A stretch of DNA of 21,074 nt from positions 1 through 21,074 of the forward strand of contig JAKAXG010000010.1 in the NCBI GenBank assembly GCA_021827225.1, given 5' to 3'. The DNA comes from Actinomycetes bacterium (lineage in GTDB: Bacteria; Actinomycetota; Acidimicrobiia; Acidimicrobiales; Palsa-688). The notes beneath the pieces were generated by a model that had not been told where the DNA came from, did not search any database, and was given only the letters and a program-made list of their open reading frames with translations. The translations under genes and the position numbers were made by a program. Numbering within the stretch: the first letter of the stretch is position 1; each line of letters opens with the position of its first letter. Shown here piece by piece: positions 14,737 to 21,074 of the stretch.

Positions 14737-15563
14737 GCCGCCTCCAGCACGGCCGCGAGGGTGTCGGCCACCCGGCGGGCGGCCCGCACGTCATGGGCCC
14801 GCAGGATCCGGCATCCCAGCCCGACGCCGATGGCATGGGCGGCCAGGGTGGCCTCGGCCCGGTCGCCGACCTCCAGCCCGAACGTGACCCCGAGGAAGGT
14901 CTTGTTGGACGCCGACAGCAGGAGCGGCCAGCCGAGGGCGGCCAGCCGGTCCGAGGCCCGGAGCAGCTGCAGGGACTGCGCCGCGGTCTTACCCAGGTCC
15001 AGCCCGGCGTCGATGACTATCTGGCGGTCCGACAGGCCGGCGGAACGGGCCCGCCCGGCCCGCTCCACCAGGAACGCCGACACGTCGGCCACCACGTCGT
15101 CGTAGTGCGGCTCGGGGTCGGGGATGCGCGGTCCCAGCCGGATGTGGGTGGCCACCACCGTGGCCCCGGCCCGGGCCGCCTCCGGCAGGTAGGCGGGGTC
15201 GGCGAAGCCGCTGATGTCGTTGCCGACGACGGCCCCCGCCCGGTAGGACTCCCGGGCCACCGACGCCCGCCAGGTGTCAACCGAAACCGCCACGTCGAAG
15301 CGGGAGCAGAGGGCCTCGATGGCCGGCACCACCCGGTCCATCTCCTCCTGCTCGCCCACCTCCGGTCCGGGGCCGGCCTTGACCCCGCCCACGTCGAGCA
15401 GGTCGGCGCCGTCGGCGACCAGGTCCTCGGCCCGCCGGTAGAACAGGTCCAGGTCCCAGTACCGGCCTCGGTCGTAGAAGGAGTCGGGCGTGCGGTTCAA
15501 GATGCCCATGACCAGGGACCTGGTGGTGATGTCGAAGGTACGCGGCCCCAGCTGGACGAACAC
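14733..15563 (-). CDS. folP: Dihydropteroate synthase homologue of the FolP2 type
   Basis: 276 residues, a TIM-barrel pterin-binding protein. Canonical DHPS joins p-aminobenzoate to dihydropterin pyrophosphate in folate synthesis. The barrel signatures are present: MGILNRTPDSFYD (19-31), ADGADLLDVGG (50-60), VSVDTWRASVA, GNDISGFADP, IDAGLDLGKT, LLLSASNKTFLG and RILRAHDVRAARR. However, loop 2 is GGVKAGPGPEV instead of GGESTRPGA, and the SRK motif is SNK. Both changes match, as I recall, mycobacterial FolP2, which has been reported to lack DHPS activity. The GTG at 15563, with GGAG/AGGG upstream, gives the right length; the open frame extends further upstream only into the thioredoxin gene. Co-transcribed with holA. 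It may not make folate. Confidence 0.85.
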   Translation of the reverse strand: MFVQLGPRTFDITTRSLVMGILNRTPDSFYDRGRYWDLDLFYRRAEDLVADGADLLDVGGVKAGPGPEVGEQEEMDRVVPAIEALCSRFDVAVSVDTWRASVARESYRAGAVVGNDISGFADPAYLPEAARAGATVVATHIRLGPRIPDPEPHYDDVVADVSAFLVERAGRARSAGLSDRQIVIDAGLDLGKTAAQSLQLLRASDRLAALGWPLLLSASNKTFLGVTFGLEVGDRAEATLAAHAIGVGLGCRILRAHDVRAARRVADTLAAVLEAA

Positions 15564-15609
15564 GGCCAGCGACCCTACTCCGGGACGGCCGGCCCGGCCC
15601 CGGGCCCGG

Positions 15610-16344
15610 CTAGAACAGCCGGGCCGTGAGGGCCTTGCGGTAGGTCGCGGTGCGGGGGTCGTCGGGGCCCAGTATCTCGAGCAGGTCGACGTACTCCTGG
15701 CGGGCGTCGTCGTCGTCGCGCACCCGCTCCAGCAGGGCGTCCAGTTTGGCCTCGACGCCGTCAGCGCCCGGGTCCGCCGCCTGCCCGGCATCGCCGCCCA
15801 GCCGGGCCTGGGCCGCCAGGTGGCGGGTCTCGGCCGATTCGGGGATCTTGGCCAGAAGGGCCAGGGCCTCGTCCCGCCGTTCGGCGGTGGCACCGTCGGC
15901 CACCAGGAGCGAGGCCAGAGCCAGTACCGCCTGCTCATTGGCCGGCTCGAGGGCCAGCGCCTGGCGCAGGGAGGCCTCGTCCCCCTTGGCGATCAACAGG
16001 TCGGCCTCGGTGGGAGCCGGGTTGAGGCCGGAGACCCACTGGCGGACCGCCGGCTCGGGCAGGGCCCCGACGAAGCTGTCGACCACCCGGCGGTCCCGTA
16101 TGGCGTACACCGCCGGGATGGACTGGACCTGGAAGGTTGCGGCGGAGCGGGGATTGGCGTCCACGTCTATCTTCACCAGCTCCACGCCGTCGGCCTCGCC
16201 GACGACCTTCTCCAGGGTGGGGCCGAGGGTCCGGCACGGGCCGCACCAGGAGGCCCACAGATCCACGACCACGGTCGATTTCGTGGAGCGCTCGAGTACG
16301 TCGGTTTCGAACGTGGCGTCGGTGACGTCGGTGACCACAGCCAT
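15610..16344 (-). CDS. Thioredoxin-domain protein with TPR-like C-terminus (YbbN/CnoX type)
   Basis: 244 residues from the ATG at 16344. The N-terminal thioredoxin fold has VVVDLWASWCGPCRTLGP (25-42, active site WCGPC at 33-37), KIDVDANPRSAATFQVQSIPAVYAI (58-82, with the cis-Pro at 77) and GALP. The C-terminal half (108-244) is a set of helical pairs (EADLLIAKGDEASLRQALALEP, AVLALASLLVADG) ending in a YVDLLEILGPDDPRTATYRKAL segment typical of YbbN/CnoX co-chaperones that protect proteins from oxidation. Both active-site cysteines are present. An ATG four codons upstream (16356) directly abuts GGAAGG, so 16344, about 12 nt from that site, is preferred. It is the first gene of the operon, divergent from the phosphotransferase gene with about 90 bp between starts. 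Confidence 0.9.
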   Translation of the reverse strand: MAVVTDVTDATFETDVLERSTKSTVVVDLWASWCGPCRTLGPTLEKVVGEADGVELVKIDVDANPRSAATFQVQSIPAVYAIRDRRVVDSFVGALPEPAVRQWVSGLNPAPTEADLLIAKGDEASLRQALALEPANEQAVLALASLLVADGATAERRDEALALLAKIPESAETRHLAAQARLGGDAGQAADPGADGVEAKLDALLERVRDDDDARQEYVDLLEILGPDDPRTATYRKALTARLF

Positions 16345-16433
16345 GGACGATTTCATCCTTCCGGTCCGGTTACTACTTGGTAGATGCTCTCCGGCATGCG
16401 GGGTGGCCCCGCGCTGCCATAGCTTTTCAGGCC

Positions 16434-17504
16434 ATGAGCGACCCGACTACACAGGGTACCGGCGCCCCCCGGGGTATCAACGCCCCCGGAGTGAGCGCGT
16501 GGTTCGAGCAGAACGTCCCGGGCGTGGCGCTGCCCCTGTCCTTCACGCTGGTGGCGGGGGGTCGCAGCAACCTCACCTACCTCGTGACCGATGCCGGCGG
16601 CCGGCGCTACGTGCTGCGCCGTCCCCCCACCGGGCATCTGCTGCCCACCGCTCATGACATGGCCCGGGAGCACCGCATCATCGCGGCGATGGGCCCGGCC
16701 GGTGTCCCGGTGCCACCGGCGCTCGGCCTGTGCCGGGACGACGAGGTCAACGGCGCGCCGTTCTACGTCATGGGCTTCGTCGACGGCGTCATCGCCCGCA
16801 ACGAATCCGACGTGGCCGCCCACTTCGACGAGGAGGCCCGTCGCCTCTGCGGCCTGGCGCTGATAGACACCCTGGCCCAGATCCACCAGGTGGACCCCGA
16901 TGCGGTGGGCCTCGGCGATCTCGGCCGCAAGGAGGGGTACATCGCCCGCCAGCTCAAGAGGTGGTACTCCAACTACCAGGCCGCCAACGAAGCCAGGGGC
17001 GGCACCGTGCTCCCGGCCATGGAGGAGATCCACCAGCGCCTGTCGGCCAGCATCCCCGAGCAGGGACCGGCCGCGGTGGTCCATGGCGACTACCGCCTCG
17101 ACAACTGCATCGTGGCGCCCGACGGCAGCCGGGTGCTGGCCGTCCTGGACTGGGAGCTGTGCACCCTGGGTGACCCCTTGGCCGACGTGGGGCAGTTCCT
17201 GGTGTACTGGCCCGAGGCCGGAGAGCGCTCCGCTCTCGGCCACGCCCCCACCGCCATGCCCGGCTTCGCCAAGCGGGCCGAGCTGATCGAGCGCTACGCC
17301 GCCGCGACCGGTCGCGATCTGTCCCACCTGGAGTTCTACGTGGCGTTCGCCTACTGGAAGCTGGCCGCCATCCTCGAGGGCGTCTACGCCCGCTACGTGG
17401 GCGGCGCCATGGGCGACGACGGGTTCGACTTCAGCGTCTACCCCGACAGCATCTCCTGGCTGGCCAACCAGGCGGTGGAGGCGGCCGGCCGGCTGGGCGT
17501 GTAG
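16434..17504 (+). CDS. Phosphotransferase-family (APH / ACAD10-11 kinase-like) protein
   Basis: 356 residues with a protein-kinase-like aminoglycoside phosphotransferase fold. The ATP-binding N-lobe has LVAGGRSNLTYLVTDAGGRRYVLRRPP and the helix DMAREHRIIAAM. The catalytic loop is VVHGDYRLDNCIV (HGD-x3-DN) and the metal-binding segment is VLAVLDWELCTLGDPLADVGQFLVYW. This sequence type matches the APH-like domain of ACAD10/ACAD11, linked to phosphorylation of hydroxyacyl-CoA during 4-hydroxy acid catabolism, and actinobacterial genomes carry many such proteins. It is not evidence of antibiotic resistance. The ATG at 16434 has only a weak AGG upstream; an in-frame TTG at 16377 is less likely. 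Confidence 0.85.
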   Translation: MSDPTTQGTGAPRGINAPGVSAWFEQNVPGVALPLSFTLVAGGRSNLTYLVTDAGGRRYVLRRPPTGHLLPTAHDMAREHRIIAAMGPAGVPVPPALGLCRDDEVNGAPFYVMGFVDGVIARNESDVAAHFDEEARRLCGLALIDTLAQIHQVDPDAVGLGDLGRKEGYIARQLKRWYSNYQAANEARGGTVLPAMEEIHQRLSASIPEQGPAAVVHGDYRLDNCIVAPDGSRVLAVLDWELCTLGDPLADVGQFLVYWPEAGERSALGHAPTAMPGFAKRAELIERYAAATGRDLSHLEFYVAFAYWKLAAILEGVYARYVGGAMGDDGFDFSVYPDSISWLANQAVEAAGRLGV

Positions 17505-17548
17505 ACGCCGGGCGGCCCCTACCCCGCCCGATCGGAGAGAATGTAGCC

Positions 17549-18439
17549 ATGTCGGACTCCTCCGCCCCCGGACCGCACCAGCTGGCGCACATCCACGCCT
17601 GGCCGGCCCTCGAGCGGCCGGTCCTGGTGATCTGCATGGATGGGTGGATAGACGCCGGGCTGGCCGCTGCCAACGCTCTGACCCACCTGGCCGACTCGAT
17701 GCCCCACGAGCTGGTCGCCACCTTCGACAGCGACGAGCTGATCGACTTCCGGGCCCGCCGACCCAGCCTGCGGATCGTCAACGGCGTGGACAAGGAACTC
17801 CGCTGGTCGGAGATCAAGCTCGAGGCCGCGACCAACCGGACCGGGCGCAGCGTGGTGATCCTCTCCGGTCCTGAGCCGGACATGAAGTGGCACCGCTTCA
17901 TGTCCGAGGTGGTCTCGCTGGCCGGTCGCATGGAGGTGGAGCTCGTCGTGGGCCTGGGAGCCTTCCCGGCCCCGGTGCCCCACACCCGCCCGGTTCGACT
18001 GGTCGGCACGTCGACCGACCCCGAGCTGGCCGCCCGGGTCGGCTACCTCCCGGCCAGCATCGAGGTGCCCTCGGGAGTCCAGGGAGCGCTCGAGGTGGCT
18101 TTCGGGGAGGCCGGCATCCCGGCCGTGGGCCTCTGGGCCCGGGTGCCGCACTACGTGGCGGCCATGCCCTACCCGGCGGCGTCGGCCGCCCTGGTCGACG
18201 GCCTGGCCCGGATGGCCGAGCTCGAGATCGACGCCGCCGCCCTGCACGCAGCGGCCGCCGCCAGCGCCCAGCAGATAGCCCAGCTGATCGCCGGCAGCGA
18301 GGAGCACGCCGCCCTGGTCCGCCAACTGGAGGTCCAGCACGACAGCGAGCTGCCGGCCGAGCCCGGCGGGCTCGGCGACCTCCCGTCGGGTGACGAGCTG
18401 GCGGCCGAGCTCGAGCGGTTCCTGCGCGGCGAACGCTGA
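17549..18439 (+). CDS. PAC2-family protein
   Basis: 296 residues related to the proteasome-assembly chaperone 2 superfamily, a fold common in Actinomycetota and archaea whose bacterial role is not settled. Visible features are PVLVICMDGWIDAGLAAANALTHL (24-47), FDSDELIDFRARRP (59-72), ILSGPEPDMKWHRF (104-117), VELVVGLGAFPAPVPHTRPVRLVGTST (129-155) and GLWARVPHYVAAMPYPAASAALVDGLARM. The C-terminus is a long Ala- and Glu-rich helix. GGAGA at 17534-17538 is a good ribosome-binding site for the ATG. It follows the phosphotransferase by 44 bp and ends 18 bp from convergent leuS. Confidence 0.88.
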   Translation: MSDSSAPGPHQLAHIHAWPALERPVLVICMDGWIDAGLAAANALTHLADSMPHELVATFDSDELIDFRARRPSLRIVNGVDKELRWSEIKLEAATNRTGRSVVILSGPEPDMKWHRFMSEVVSLAGRMEVELVVGLGAFPAPVPHTRPVRLVGTSTDPELAARVGYLPASIEVPSGVQGALEVAFGEAGIPAVGLWARVPHYVAAMPYPAASAALVDGLARMAELEIDAAALHAAAAASAQQIAQLIAGSEEHAALVRQLEVQHDSELPAEPGGLGDLPSGDELAAELERFLRGER

Positions 18440-18457
18440 GCTGTCCGGGCCGCCGGT

Positions 18458-20929
<2,472 letters not shown>

Positions 20930-20981
20930 GGCCCTACAGGGTACTTCGGGCCCGCTCACCGCCTATCGGGTTTGGGCCGCC

Positions 20982-21011
20982 TTGCTCCCCGCCCGGCGGC
21001 TGTTCTAAAGT
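20982..21011 (+). promoter_or_regulatory. Probable promoter of the tRNA-Ala gene
   Basis: TTGCTC (20982-20987) and TAAAGT (21006-21011) are separated by 18 bp and lie 15 bp upstream of the tRNA 5' end, matching a sigma-70-type promoter reasonably well. The region is also the upstream gap of divergent leuS. Confidence 0.45.
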
Positions 21012-21025
21012 CATCGAACCCTTCT

Positions 21026-21074
<49 letters not shown>

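Noticed and set aside
16434..17504. Aminoglycoside resistance gene
   Set aside because: The HGD and DWE kinase motifs are shared by the whole APH-like superfamily; the surrounding blocks match the ACAD10/11-type metabolic kinases.

Overview
This is a high-GC window (roughly two-thirds G+C by eye) with actinobacterial features: many GTG starts, start/stop overlaps, a PAC2-family protein, a FolP2-like pterin-synthase homologue and secreted proteins with Ala-Pro or Ser/Thr-Pro linkers. An Actinomycetota genome, possibly class Acidimicrobiia, fits best. The class is an inference from protein style; no marker gene here proves it.

Layout. Positions 1-721 hold the 5' part of a secreted Trp-rich, Ala-Pro-repeat protein (minus strand) that runs off the left edge. 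Positions 971-4280 hold two divergent ATP-grasp ligases of different subfamilies around a 45-bp intergenic region with a perfect inverted repeat; the plus-strand ligase is followed by an RraA-family protein. A complete IS256-family element with recognisable terminal inverted repeats (4293-5758) sits in the short convergent gap between the RraA gene and an Ldh-type (malate/L-lactate family) dehydrogenase (5789-6889, minus). Next on the minus strand is a 1051-residue secreted protein (6959-10114) made of an NHL propeller, three fibronectin III domains, a proline linker and six 42-residue repeats. A zinc-ribbon methyltransferase (10311-11312), a short ORF and an ECF-type sigma factor (11551-12225) follow. 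Across a 289-bp gap, on the plus strand, is a small protein of a kind often found beside such sigma factors.

From 12950 onward the content is housekeeping. A compact minus-strand operon runs thioredoxin/TPR protein - folP-like - holA - TauE/SafE permease, with each gene close to or overlapping the next. Divergent from it are a phosphotransferase of the ACAD10/11-kinase type and a PAC2 protein. leuS (minus) follows, and the window ends inside a tRNA-Ala(GGC) gene on the plus strand.

The most interesting parts are: the 971-6889 block (two ligases, RraA-like and Ldh-like enzymes, a divergent operator-like site and an IS), which looks like a small uncharacterised metabolic cluster; the FolP2-type substitutions in the folP-like gene; the tandem 42-residue repeat array; and the sigma-factor locus, which appears to hold one truncated and one intact copy of its partner protein. 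I see no CRISPR array, prophage or recognised defence system.
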